A stretch of DNA of 64,000 nucleotides from Undibacterium piscinae (GTDB lineage Bacteria > Pseudomonadota > Gammaproteobacteria > Burkholderiales > Burkholderiaceae_D), in contig CP051152.1 of NCBI GenBank assembly GCA_003970805.2, forward strand, positions 3,286,001 to 3,350,000. Reading direction: 5' to 3'. Of this stretch, positions 42,977 through 52,265 are shown one piece after another. The notes beneath the pieces are model-generated. The model saw only the letters and a program-made list of their open reading frames with translations. It did no database searches and was not told the DNA's origin. A program made the position numbers and the translations under genes. Every line of letters begins with the position of its first letter. Position 1 is the first letter of the stretch.

Positions 42977-43840
42977 TTACATCAGACGTCGATGCCGTAT
43001 TAGCACCTGTTCCGTATCCTTAAAGTATTCCGCCAGTTTTTCAACCATGAAAACCGACCTATGCTGTCCACCGGTACAGCCTATTCCTATCGTTAGGTAG
43101 CTGCGGTTATCGTGTTTGAAAGCAGGTATCCATTTCTCTATGAAGTGGCGTATGTCTTCGTAGAGCTCTTGTGCCATCGCTTGGCCGTTGAGGTAGTTAA
43201 CTACCGGCTCATCCCTGCCTGTCAGTGCTCTTAAGCTCAGGTCATAGTAGGGATTGGGCAGCATACGCACGTCAAAGACAAAATCAGTATCTAACGGCAC
43301 TCCGATTTTGAACGCAAATGATTCGAACATGAGGGTTAAAGGGGCGTGTTCTATCTGAATTACGTCCTTGACCCAAGCGCGTAAAGTGTTGGCGCTAAGA
43401 CTGGATGTATCTACCACATGGGCGAGAAACTGCAGGGTTGCCAGCATTTCCCGCTCTTCCTCTATACATTCGGTCAGGCTTAGCCGGTCGCCCATAGCCT
43501 GGTCTTTTTGCAGCCTATGGGACAAAGGGTGACTACGCCGCGTTTCGGAAAAGCGCGCGACCAAGGATTCTGTACTGGCTGTGAGAAAGAGTATTTTAAC
43601 CTCATGCCCGTCGGCCCTTAGTTTTTCTATCGTATCTGGCAAGCCCGTGAGTAAGTATGCACTGCGCGAATCTATCGCCATCGCCGCGCTTTGTATATCT
43701 TCCCGCAGTAAAGTGCTGACTAATTCCGGTAGCAGGCTGGGCGGTAGATTATCTACGCAATAAAACCCGGCATCCTCCAGCACATTGAGAGCTACTGATT
43801 TTCCTGAACCTGAAATGCCAGAGATAAGCAAGATGCGCAT
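42977..43840 (-). CDS. rapZ: RNase adapter / nucleotide-binding protein RapZ
   Basis: 287 residues from ATG at 43840 (MRILLISGISGSGKS); the longer open frame overlaps hprK and is unneeded. Walker A is GISGSGKS at 8-15. The C-terminal domain carries DVRMLPNPYYDLSLRALTG and GIGCTGGQHRSVFMVE. In E. coli RapZ directs decay of the GlmZ small RNA to control glucosamine-6-phosphate synthase; the role elsewhere is less known. Clustered with hprK and ptsN. Confidence 0.95.
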   Translation of the reverse strand: MRILLISGISGSGKSVALNVLEDAGFYCVDNLPPSLLPELVSTLLREDIQSAAMAIDSRSAYLLTGLPDTIEKLRADGHEVKILFLTASTESLVARFSETRRSHPLSHRLQKDQAMGDRLSLTECIEEEREMLATLQFLAHVVDTSSLSANTLRAWVKDVIQIEHAPLTLMFESFAFKIGVPLDTDFVFDVRMLPNPYYDLSLRALTGRDEPVVNYLNGQAMAQELYEDIRHFIEKWIPAFKHDNRSYLTIGIGCTGGQHRSVFMVEKLAEYFKDTEQVLIRHRRLM

Positions 43841-43871
43841 GGGGATGAAAGATAGGAGACGTGGAGGGAGC

Positions 43872-44816
43872 TTATTCGTTTTCTTCATTCATGGCGCGGC
43901 GTTGTCGCTCCATGAAGTCTTCGAGCGTATTAATGCCGCGTAATTGAAGTATGGTATTGCGAACCGCAGCTTCCAGCAGCACCGCAATATTTCGACCGGC
44001 AGCGACGGGAATGACGACTTTTTTAATCGGCAAACCTAGTACATCTTCAGTGACCGAATCGATAGGCAGGCGTTCGTAATTTTCTTCCAGCGTGCTGCGT
44101 CGTATCAGATGGACGATAAGCTTTAAACGCATCTTGCGGCGCACCGCAGTCTCGCCAAAAATCGTCTTAATATCGAGCAATCCCAGACCGCGTACTTCGA
44201 GTAAATTCTGCAATAGGTCGGGGCAGCGACCTTCTATCATATTTGGCGCTATGCGTGAAAATTCGACGGCGTCGTCGGCGACTAGTCCATGGCTACGGGA
44301 AATCAACTCCAGACCTAGTTCACTTTTTCCTAAGCCAGATTCACCGGTAATCAGCACCCCCACACCGAGCACATCCATAAACACGCCATGCATGGTGATG
44401 CGTTGCGCGAGTTTTTTTGACAAATAGACGCGCAGGTAGTCAATTACCTGGGCCGCCGGCAGCGGGGTTGAAAACAGCGGAATACTGTTATCGTCACAAG
44501 TGGTGAGAAACGGTGCCGGTGATTCCAGACCTTGGGCTACGATCAGTGCAGGTGGGTCACCGGCAACCAGTTCCTTGATCAGGTTGCCGCGTGAGATTGG
44601 CGATAACCTATGGTAGTAAGCCAGTTCCTGATGTCCCAAAACCTGAATGCGGCCAGGATGAATCAGGTTTAAATGCCCAACTTGATCCGCCGAAGAGGTC
44701 GCATCGCCGGTGATTTGCTTTTCACCGCCAGAGAAGCCGGCAAACCAACCCAATTGCAAGGAGTCACGATTGTCATCGTAGATTTTTTGTACGGTCAATT
44801 CGGTGAGTATTGGCAT
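43872..44816 (-). CDS. hprK: HPr kinase/phosphorylase
   Basis: 314 residues. It phosphorylates or dephosphorylates a Ser on HPr. The Walker A motif is [21 protein letters not shown], followed by the capping His/Asp region [14 protein letters not shown] and the signature [21 protein letters not shown]. In betaproteobacteria without sugar-transporting PTS it is thought to have regulatory roles together with PtsN. Upstream neighbour ptsN is on the same strand. Confidence 0.96.
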   Translation of the reverse strand: MPILTELTVQKIYDDNRDSLQLGWFAGFSGGEKQITGDATSSADQVGHLNLIHPGRIQVLGHQELAYYHRLSPISRGNLIKELVAGDPPALIVAQGLESPAPFLTTCDDNSIPLFSTPLPAAQVIDYLRVYLSKKLAQRITMHGVFMDVLGVGVLITGESGLGKSELGLELISRSHGLVADDAVEFSRIAPNMIEGRCPDLLQNLLEVRGLGLLDIKTIFGETAVRRKMRLKLIVHLIRRSTLEENYERLPIDSVTEDVLGLPIKKVVIPVAAGRNIAVLLEAAVRNTILQLRGINTLEDFMERQRRAMNEENE

Positions 44817-44868
44817 GGTTGGGTTTAGCGATTGGTCATGATGAGCATGGGACGTCCAAATTATTCTT

Positions 44869-45342
44869 TTAGGGAACGGATGCTAGATCCGGTTTCCAAT
44901 TGGTAATTTTTTCGTAAATGGCACTGGCTTCCGTTTCCGTATTTAATGAATTACGGAATTCTTCGTTGGAGAGCATTTCTGCGATTTCCGAGAGAATTTC
45001 CAGGTGTTGCTGGGTAACATGATCCGGCATCAGCAAAAAAATCAGCAGGCTGACGGCCTGACCATCGGGCGATTCAAATGGAATCGGCTCTGCCAGGCGC
45101 ACAAAGGCGGCTATAGGTGCCTTTAATCCCTTAATTCGCCCGTGAGGTACCGCCACTCCATGTCCAAGGCCGGTAGAGCCCAGACGTTCTCTGGCAAATA
45201 AATTATCTGATACCGTGGAGCGGGCGATACTGCAGTTATTTTCAAACAATAGGCCAGCCTGCTCAAAAGCACGTTTTTTACTGGATACTTCGAGATCCAG
45301 AAGTACATTGGCAAGGGGGAGTATTTTTGCGATATTCGTCAT
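44869..45342 (-). CDS. ptsN: Nitrogen-regulatory PTS EIIA-like protein
   Basis: 157 residues. The phosphorylatable His67 is in [13 protein letters not shown], as in EIIA-Ntr proteins. Fold segments [26 protein letters not shown] are conserved. It takes part in the PTS-Ntr phosphorelay affecting potassium and nitrogen balance. The usual upstream hpf and rpoN are not adjacent; a GGDEF/EAL gene occupies that place. Confidence 0.94.
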   Translation of the reverse strand: MTNIAKILPLANVLLDLEVSSKKRAFEQAGLLFENNCSIARSTVSDNLFARERLGSTGLGHGVAVPHGRIKGLKAPIAAFVRLAEPIPFESPDGQAVSLLIFLLMPDHVTQQHLEILSEIAEMLSNEEFRNSLNTETEASAIYEKITNWKPDLASVP

Positions 45343-45438
45343 GATGCAAGATCTATGGTAGAGATCAAAGGTAAAGCGCAGTTAGTCGGTGCGCGCCAAA
45401 TTATAGACTTCTTTTCTCGAATACGCGTAAATCGCTGG

Positions 45439-48171
45439 CTACACTATGTATTTTGTTAATAAATTTTCAAAATCTGTGGCGGATAAAGGCTTGCTAAAAT
45501 GAAACCCTTGCATTTCCTGGCATCTTGATTCTGTTAAAAACTGTAATTGTTCAGATTTCTCCACGCCTTCTGCCGTAACACTTAATCCCAGCGCCGTAGC
45601 CATCGCGATGATGGCTCGAGTGAGCACCACAGAGTCTTGCTTTTCAGGAATATCCCGGATAAAAGAGCGATCTATCTTCAAATTATCTATAGGGAAACGC
45701 TGCAAATAAGAAAGTGAGGAGAAGCCAGTGCCGAAATCGTCGAGAGAGATGCTGATGCCTAATTTTTTGATGGCATTAAATATAGGCAAGAGCAGTTCCA
45801 GTTCTCCCATCAGGAGGCCTTCGGTGATTTCCAGTTGTAATGCGTATCCGGGCAGTCCGGTATCATGCAAGACCTGCTGGATAATGTTTAGCAGGCTAGG
45901 GTCCTGAAATTGTTTTGGCGAGATATTGACGCTAATGACTAGCTCCGGCGCTAATGTCTCGCGCCATATTTTTACCTGCCGGCACGATTGCTCCAATACC
46001 CATCGGCCGATTGGCAGGATTAAGCCGATTTCTTCCGATATCGGGATGAATTCATCGGGAGGTATCAAGCCTACATCGGGCATTTGCCAGCGTATCAGCG
46101 CCTCGGCGCCGACGATACGCGAGGTTTGCAGGCAGACTTTCGGTTGGTAATAGACTAAAAATTCTTGTTCGCTCAGTGCCCTGCGCAAATTTTTCTCTAG
46201 CGCATATCGATGTTGAGCGCGAACATTGAGTTCGGTCGTGAAAAATTGGTAATTGTTGCGACCCAACTCCTTGGCCAGATACATTGCCGAATCAGCGCAA
46301 CGTAACAGAGTTGCTCCGTCTGTGGCGTCGTGTGGAAACACGCTAATACCGATAGAGGTACCGAGATGATATTCGTTGTTATCGATCAGAAACGGTTCGC
46401 GCATTCTGGCCAGTACACGCTCGGCCAAATCCTTTAAATGCAATGCGCTGTCAAATTCTTCCGCAACGATGACGAACTCGTCACCGCCCAGTCTTGCCAG
46501 CATGTCGGTGGTGCGTATGCATGAACTGAGGCGGGTCGCCACGTCACATAGCAGGGTGTCACCGGCGGCGTGTCCGGCTGTATCGTTGACGTTCTTGAAC
46601 CTGTCCAAGTCTAGAAACAGCAGGGCAATTTTTTTCTGCTGATGTTCCGCATTCGCCAGCGCCATGCTCAGTCGCTGGCTTAGCTGATGGCGATTTGGCA
46701 AACCCGTCAATGCATCATGCGTTGCGATATACTGCAATTGACGCTGGGTATCCCTGACTTCGGTGGTATCAGTAAAGGAAATCAATACCGCACTGGTCTG
46801 ATTGCCATTTGCCTCGACTATCGGCAGAACGTTCACCAGTAGCCACACTATTGTATGGTCTTGTAACTCCAGTCCTATCGATAAATTGAAAATAGGAATG
46901 CCGCTACGAAACACCTGTGAAGCGGGGTCGTCTCCGATCTTGATCGTCCCGCCATCGTCGCTGATGATGCGATGAAAGTAACGATGCCTGCGTCCGGCGG
47001 TACTGATATCGGCAATTTTCAGAATACGCAGGGCGCTGGGGTTGCATGTCAGAATCTGCCCTTGTAAAGCGACGACCATGATGCCTTCGGTTAAGTTGGT
47101 GACGACCGCGCGATAGCGTTCCTCACTTTCCGCCAGGCTTTGCTCCATGTTCTTTTTGTCGATAGCCAGAGCAATCAGCGCTCCGGCGTCTATCATCAAA
47201 GCTTGTTCATCTTTACCGGGCGCGTGCGGCGTGCGGTGGTAGACATCAATACTTCCCAATACGGAATTGAAGGCAGTCCTGATCGGCAGCGACCAGCAAG
47301 ATCGTAAGCCATGCGCTAAAGCCAAGCCGCCGTAATTGCTCCAGATCGGGTTGCTTGCGATATCTTCGGCTATGCTAATTTGATTGGTGTACAGCGCTGC
47401 GGCACAGGAGCCGGAATGCAAGTCAACGCGAAGGTTTTCCAGGGCGCGACAAAACTCTTCCGGTAACGAGGGGGCTGCTCCTAAATTGAGATTTCCCTTT
47501 TCCGTATCAAGTAGCATGATCGCGCAAAGGCCGCCATTATCCAGCAGAGTTTCCATCCTGTCGCAAACATCTTCCAATATATGCGTCAGCGGTTTGTCCT
47601 GAGCGATCATCTCAAGAATTTCTCTTTCGTGATGCAATGCCTCGTGAACGCGGCTGAGCGTTTTCGCAGGTAGGGAAATAAATTTTTCTTTTGCCGGAGA
47701 TGGCAAGGGCGGCGGTACTGAGGTCAGGTTTCGTATCGTCAATTGGACGATATTTTCGGGACTACTGTTGATAGTGCTTATCCTGATTTCGACCTCGGTT
47801 AAGCGCCCGTCGAATGTCTTGCATAGCCCGCGCAGTGAACTCTGGGTTTGATTATCCTTGAGTAGGTCTGGCAGTGGTTGATCAATATCGCTGGCTGAAT
47901 TTAAAAAAGCCGCCGGCGTCAGACCAATAATCCGTGTGGCATCGCTTGTGCCGAGTAAATTTAGTGCCGCCAAATTGCAATGGGCAACGCTACCATCGAT
48001 GAAAAAGAAGTTGGCATCGCGCTCGTGCTGAAGCTGTATCGCTTGCCAAAATTCATTGGCTGTGACGGCATTTTTTTTGACGGGTAACGGAACTAATTGG
48101 CTCACAACAATGTATATTCTTGATAAGTAATATGCTTGGCGTCTAATGTAACCGAAGCCAGCAATGCTCAC
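45439..48171 (-). CDS. PAS/GAF/GGDEF/EAL cyclic-di-GMP protein
   Basis: Up to 910 residues. The start is unsure: GTG at 48171 or GTG at 48105, neither with a clear ribosome site. Domain order: PAS-like (ERDANFFFIDGSVAHCN), GAF (residues about 190-345, LCAIMLLDTEKGNLNL), second PAS (YRAVVTNLTEGIMVVALQG), GGDEF with intact LARLGGDEFVIVAE (about 560), and EAL with VGAEALIRW (about 689), NISPKQF, EITEG and DDFGTGFSSLSYLQ. No transmembrane helix is seen, so a cytoplasmic sensor. Both catalytic signatures look complete, so net synthesis or breakdown of c-di-GMP cannot be predicted. Confidence 0.93.
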   Translation of the reverse strand: MSIAGFGYIRRQAYYLSRIYIVVSQLVPLPVKKNAVTANEFWQAIQLQHERDANFFFIDGSVAHCNLAALNLLGTSDATRIIGLTPAAFLNSASDIDQPLPDLLKDNQTQSSLRGLCKTFDGRLTEVEIRISTINSSPENIVQLTIRNLTSVPPPLPSPAKEKFISLPAKTLSRVHEALHHEREILEMIAQDKPLTHILEDVCDRMETLLDNGGLCAIMLLDTEKGNLNLGAAPSLPEEFCRALENLRVDLHSGSCAAALYTNQISIAEDIASNPIWSNYGGLALAHGLRSCWSLPIRTAFNSVLGSIDVYHRTPHAPGKDEQALMIDAGALIALAIDKKNMEQSLAESEERYRAVVTNLTEGIMVVALQGQILTCNPSALRILKIADISTAGRRHRYFHRIISDDGGTIKIGDDPASQVFRSGIPIFNLSIGLELQDHTIVWLLVNVLPIVEANGNQTSAVLISFTDTTEVRDTQRQLQYIATHDALTGLPNRHQLSQRLSMALANAEHQQKKIALLFLDLDRFKNVNDTAGHAAGDTLLCDVATRLSSCIRTTDMLARLGGDEFVIVAEEFDSALHLKDLAERVLARMREPFLIDNNEYHLGTSIGISVFPHDATDGATLLRCADSAMYLAKELGRNNYQFFTTELNVRAQHRYALEKNLRRALSEQEFLVYYQPKVCLQTSRIVGAEALIRWQMPDVGLIPPDEFIPISEEIGLILPIGRWVLEQSCRQVKIWRETLAPELVISVNISPKQFQDPSLLNIIQQVLHDTGLPGYALQLEITEGLLMGELELLLPIFNAIKKLGISISLDDFGTGFSSLSYLQRFPIDNLKIDRSFIRDIPEKQDSVVLTRAIIAMATALGLSVTAEGVEKSEQLQFLTESRCQEMQGFHFSKPLSATDFENLLTKYIV

Positions 48172-48201
48172 AACCAGAATTACAATTCATGGCAAGTCGA
48201 A

Positions 48202-48822
48202 TTAATTCAGATCAAAGCGTACGAAGACCAGCAAGACGTCGCCGTTTCCCTTGTTTTGCGAAATGCGCGGAATATATGCCGCCATTAGTTTGCTTTTGCG
48301 GGTGCCTATGGAGGCGACCGGCAAGATGCCGGGAAACGGAACTCCTGAAAAATAATCAGTACGACTAATCAGCAACGCGGTTACGCCTACACCAGCTTCA
48401 TATTTACTCCCCAACGGACGCATCCACTGATGCAGATAGCCTGCCATGAATTGCGGCTGGAAATGCGAGTCCGAAATCGCCAGTGCATACAGAGATTCCT
48501 CGTTATCCTTGGGCGTGCGTATCGATTTGCTGAATCCCAGACCCCAGGCATTTTCATTGAGTTCGGCGATTCTTTCTGGCGTATAGGTATCGCGACCATG
48601 GCGTGCATAGCCTGACAAAATCATAGCCAGAGAACCGTTGTCGACAATGTTTAAGGTTTTTGATTTGGACTGATCCCACCAGCCGGGTTCTTTGGTCTCG
48701 GCGCCGACAGGCGTTTCTGCGGTAGTTTGCTGTTGCTGCGCAAAACTTGTCTGCGCAGTGCTTGCCAACATGGCGGTCAGCAAAAAGGTTGTGGCGAATT
48801 TTTTGAAATTAAATAGAGACAT
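48202..48822 (-). CDS. pagP: Lipid A palmitoyltransferase PagP
   Basis: 206 residues with a signal peptide (FLLTAMLASTAQTSFAQ). It is an eight-stranded outer-membrane barrel that moves palmitate from phospholipid to lipid A. Family features: NENAWGLGFSKS, the catalytic Asp-Ser in LYALAISDSHFQP, the candidate catalytic His in GYARHGRDTYTPE, FPGILPVASIGTRKSKLMAAYIPR and C-terminal VFVRFDLN. Sequence is divergent from the enteric enzyme, hence moderate confidence. It could affect resistance to cationic peptides. Confidence 0.82.
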   Translation of the reverse strand: MSLFNFKKFATTFLLTAMLASTAQTSFAQQQQTTAETPVGAETKEPGWWDQSKSKTLNIVDNGSLAMILSGYARHGRDTYTPERIAELNENAWGLGFSKSIRTPKDNEESLYALAISDSHFQPQFMAGYLHQWMRPLGSKYEAGVGVTALLISRTDYFSGVPFPGILPVASIGTRKSKLMAAYIPRISQNKGNGDVLLVFVRFDLN

Positions 48823-48894
48823 GGTGTAAAAATAAAAGGATTGCGTGTTATTGCGTGTTATTGCGGGTATTGCTGGTTTTTCGCTTGAAACGGC

Positions 48895-49743
48895 TTACTG
48901 GCGTGCGTTGCGGGCGTTCGAGGGTTTTTGCGCGGTACTGAAATTGCTGCGCCATGGGTTGATGTCCAGGCCGCCACGTCTGGTGTAGCGTGCGTAGACC
49001 GAGAGTTTTTGCGGCTTGCATTGCTGCATGATGTCAATAAAAATGCGCTCTACGCATTGCTCATGAAATTCATTGTGCTCGCGAAAGCCGATTAAATATT
49101 TCAGCAGGCTTTCCTGATCGATAGGTGCACCGATATAGTGTATCTGCACGCTGCCCCAGTCCGGTTGTCCGGTTACCAGGCAATTGGATTTGAGTAGGTG
49201 CGATACCAGTGTTTCTTCCACCGGTGCGACTTGATTATCGGCTTTGAGCAGCAAGGGATCCGGTGTGTAGCTATCGACTTCGATATCTAGGCGGTCGAGC
49301 AACATCCCATCTAGTTCCTGCATAGACAGTTTGCAGAATTCCTCTTGGGTGGTCAGCGTCACTTGTACGCTCGCCCCAAAACCCGCTGACAAATCGGTGC
49401 GCAGCCGCTGCAGTAGTTCGTCGCTTCCCGCCAATCTGGTTTGATTGTAAGAGTTCAAGTACAGCTTAAACGACTTCGATTCTATGATGTTCGGTGAGTC
49501 CGCCGGAGCCATGATGGTGGCGATCGCCACCTGTGGTTTTCCGCGCAGATTGAGCCAAGATACTTCATAGGCGTTCCAGATATCCATGCCAAAAAATGGC
49601 AGGCTGGTCGTGATGCCTATTTCCTCGCGCTTGTCTGCCCTGGGGATAGGAAATAGCAGTGAGGCGTCATACTGGGAAGTATACGTCGCCGCTTTTCCTA
49701 GTGTCGATTGTTCAGGGCTATTGCTGTGGTCTGGTGTAGTCAT
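48895..49743 (-). CDS. queF: NADPH-dependent 7-cyano-7-deazaguanine reductase
   Basis: 282 residues, the long bimodular YqcD-type QueF. It reduces preQ0 to preQ1 in queuosine synthesis. The active Cys188 is in [17 protein letters not shown] with Asp in QPDWG. The N-terminal half has the substrate motif [16 protein letters not shown] with the conserved Glu. C-terminal [14 protein letters not shown] is typical. Confidence 0.96.
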   Translation of the reverse strand: MTTPDHSNSPEQSTLGKAATYTSQYDASLLFPIPRADKREEIGITTSLPFFGMDIWNAYEVSWLNLRGKPQVAIATIMAPADSPNIIESKSFKLYLNSYNQTRLAGSDELLQRLRTDLSAGFGASVQVTLTTQEEFCKLSMQELDGMLLDRLDIEVDSYTPDPLLLKADNQVAPVEETLVSHLLKSNCLVTGQPDWGSVQIHYIGAPIDQESLLKYLIGFREHNEFHEQCVERIFIDIMQQCKPQKLSVYARYTRRGGLDINPWRSNFSTAQKPSNARNARQ

Positions 49744-49774
49744 GTTGCCGCTTGTTGATGTCAGAGGGCTGGGC

Positions 49775-51310
49775 TTAGCCCAAAAAAAGTTGGTAGACCG
49801 GGTTATTGCTTTCGTCCCAGTAGCGGTAGCCCAGCGTGTTCAGGAACTCCTTGAACGCTTTCATTTCCTTTTTCGGGACCTGCAGTCCGACTAAGGTTCT
49901 GCCGTAATCGGCACCGTGGTTACGATAGTGGAACAGGCTGATATTCCAGTTCGGCGCCATACTGTTCAAGAAGCGCATCAGGGCACCCGGGCGTTCCGGA
50001 AACTCAAAGCGATACAGCAACTCATTTTCCGCCAGCGCGCTCTTGCCGCCGACCAGGTGGCGTATGTGCAGCTTGGCCAATTCGTCGTTGGTCAGATCCA
50101 GGGTAGGGAAGCCGTTTTTGATGAAATTCTTGGCGATTTTTTCTGATTCACCGCGATTGCTGACCTGGATGCCGACAAAGATATGCGCTGCTTTTTGATC
50201 GCTGATACGGTAGTTGAATTCGGTAATGTTGCGGGCACCTATCATTTCGCAGAAACGACGGAAACTACCGCGCTCTTCCGGTATCGTGACGGCAAAAACA
50301 GCTTCACGGGCTTCACCGATTTCGGCGCGCTCGGCGACGAAACGCAAGCGGTCGAAATTCATGTTGGCGCCGCAGGCGATGGTTACCATAGCCTGGTTTT
50401 TCAGTGGTTTCTTGTTCGCTTTGGCACGTTCTATATACGCCTTGCAACCGGCAATCGCCAGGGCGCCGGCTGGCTCTAAAATGCTGCGGGTATCCTGAAA
50501 TACATCTTTCAATGCGGCACAGATAGCATCGGTGTCAACCAGGATGATCTCGTCTACATATTGTTGGGCCAGGCGGAAAGTTTCTTCACCGACCAGTTTC
50601 ACCGCAGTGCCATCCGAAAACAGGCCTACGTCATTCAAGGCGACTCGCTTGCCGGCTTTTAAGCTGCGAGCCATCGCATCAGAATCAACGCTTTGGACGC
50701 CGATAATCTTGATATCAGGGCGCACCGCCTTGACGTAGGCAGAGACACCGGCGATCAGGCCACCGCCGCCGATGGCAACAAAGATCGCATGAATCGGCTC
50801 GGCATGCTGGCGTAAAATTTCCATACCTACCGTACCTTGTCCTGCGATCACATCAGGGTCGTCAAAAGGATGGACGAAGGTCAGTTTTTGTTTTTTTTCC
50901 AGAGTGAGCGCATGATCATAAGAGTCACTGTAGGAATCGCCGTGCAACACGATTTCTACATAGTCACCGCCGTGGGTGCGTACCGCATCAATCTTTACTG
51001 CCGGCGTGGTGGTTGGCATCACAATCACCGCTTTGCATTTGACTCTGGCTGCGCTGAGCGCGACACCTTGCGCATGATTGCCGGCGGAGGCGCAGATGAC
51101 GCCGCGCTTGAGTTGTGCCGGGCTAAGATGGGCGATTTTATTGTAAGCTCCGCGTAGCTTGAAGCTAAATACGCTTTGCATGTCTTCGCGCTTGAAATAA
51201 ATTGGGTTTTCCATGCGTGCTGACAGGGCTGGAGCAAACTCCAGCGGTGTTTCAACGGCGACGTCGTAGACGCGTGCAGTAAGGATTTTTTTTAAATAAT
51301 CAGTTGTCAT
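49775..51310 (-). CDS. ilvA: Threonine ammonia-lyase, biosynthetic
   Basis: 511 residues. A PLP enzyme producing 2-oxobutanoate for isoleucine. Schiff-base Lys51 is in [14 protein letters not shown], and the PLP phosphate loop is [11 protein letters not shown]. Two ACT-like regulatory modules follow in the last 170 residues ([19 protein letters not shown] and [19 protein letters not shown]), the layout of the isoleucine-inhibited enzyme. Confidence 0.96.
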   Translation of the reverse strand: MTTDYLKKILTARVYDVAVETPLEFAPALSARMENPIYFKREDMQSVFSFKLRGAYNKIAHLSPAQLKRGVICASAGNHAQGVALSAARVKCKAVIVMPTTTPAVKIDAVRTHGGDYVEIVLHGDSYSDSYDHALTLEKKQKLTFVHPFDDPDVIAGQGTVGMEILRQHAEPIHAIFVAIGGGGLIAGVSAYVKAVRPDIKIIGVQSVDSDAMARSLKAGKRVALNDVGLFSDGTAVKLVGEETFRLAQQYVDEIILVDTDAICAALKDVFQDTRSILEPAGALAIAGCKAYIERAKANKKPLKNQAMVTIACGANMNFDRLRFVAERAEIGEAREAVFAVTIPEERGSFRRFCEMIGARNITEFNYRISDQKAAHIFVGIQVSNRGESEKIAKNFIKNGFPTLDLTNDELAKLHIRHLVGGKSALAENELLYRFEFPERPGALMRFLNSMAPNWNISLFHYRNHGADYGRTLVGLQVPKKEMKAFKEFLNTLGYRYWDESNNPVYQLFLG

Positions 51311-51392
51311 GGATAGGCCAAATGTTAAAAGATCAAAGCGAGCAAATTTGCCTCATTATAATGTATGGTTTTTATAATGGCTTCGTAACACG

Positions 51393-51884
51393 ATGATAGC
51401 GACTGCGGTTGACTGGTTATTGGGGGTATTGGCGCTGCCGGAAGTCGGTTTGACTTCGGTGTTTTTGATTAGCTTTATCTCTGCCACCTTATTGCCATTT
51501 GGCTCTGAGCCTACGGTTTTTGCCGTCATCAGCGCCAATCCGTCTCTGTACTGGAAGGTGATTGCGGTGGCTACCCTGGGCAATTCCCTGGGGGGCGTAG
51601 TCGATTATGCGCTAGGGTATTACGCCAAGCAGACCTTTGCGGCTGAGCGCTCGAGTAAATGGTTTGCGTGGTTGCAGCGTTTCGGCGCAAAAACCATGTT
51701 GCTGGCCTGGTTGCCGGGCATAGGCGACCCTATGTGTACGCTGGCGGGCTGGCTCAAGTTACCGTTTTGGCCTAGTGTGATGTATATGACGATAGGCAAG
51801 TTTTTACGATATGTCAGCCTGACCTGGTTATTGCTGAGTGTTCCCGGCGGGTTCTGGCGCACACTAGGCGAGTGGTTTTTTTGA
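51393..51884 (+). CDS. YqaA-family membrane protein
   Basis: 163 residues with several hydrophobic segments. It belongs to the VTT/SNARE-associated (DedA-like) superfamily: FISATLLPFGSEPTVFAVI, TLGNSLGGVVDYALGYY, and the LLAWLPGIGDPMCTLAGWLKLPFWPSV motif. YqaA proteins are of unclear role, perhaps lipid transport across the inner membrane. Divergent from ilvA with about 80 bp between. Confidence 0.88.
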   Translation: MIATAVDWLLGVLALPEVGLTSVFLISFISATLLPFGSEPTVFAVISANPSLYWKVIAVATLGNSLGGVVDYALGYYAKQTFAAERSSKWFAWLQRFGAKTMLLAWLPGIGDPMCTLAGWLKLPFWPSVMYMTIGKFLRYVSLTWLLLSVPGGFWRTLGEWFF

Positions 51885-52265
51885 GAACTCGCTCTAATAC
51901 CAATTTTAATACCAGTTAGTCAGGTAATCCCTGGCGTAAACAGATACTCTCCCCGGGTATATATAGATAGATTCTCTATGAGGCAATGTTTATAAGTGTC
52001 TTAGGCAGCTATTTCTGCATACTCCTAGTAGTGTAAAAAACATTAGAATAACCACTTGCCGAATATTCTTAGGTAAAACGCTAGTTTTGCTCTATTAAAT
52101 ACTATGATAAGGCGTGTCGACTGTAGGGCTGTTCGTTCATTGTGCATCGCAATACGCTAGAATAAGGTTAATTCTGTTTTAAATGCATGTTTACACTTCC
52201 TTACTAAAATCGTCGGTCGAGTTCCGGTTCGCCATCCTCACCCGTCAGTCTAAAAGATCCCACTG
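51885..52265. other. Non-coding stretch upstream of the giant oxidoreductase
   Basis: About 380 bp, AT-rich, with no open frame of note. It should hold the promoter of the 52266 gene, but I could not assign a convincing -35/-10 pair. A GATACTCTCCCC string near 51945 loosely resembles the intergenic motif of the 6103-6186 palindrome. Confidence 0.5.
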
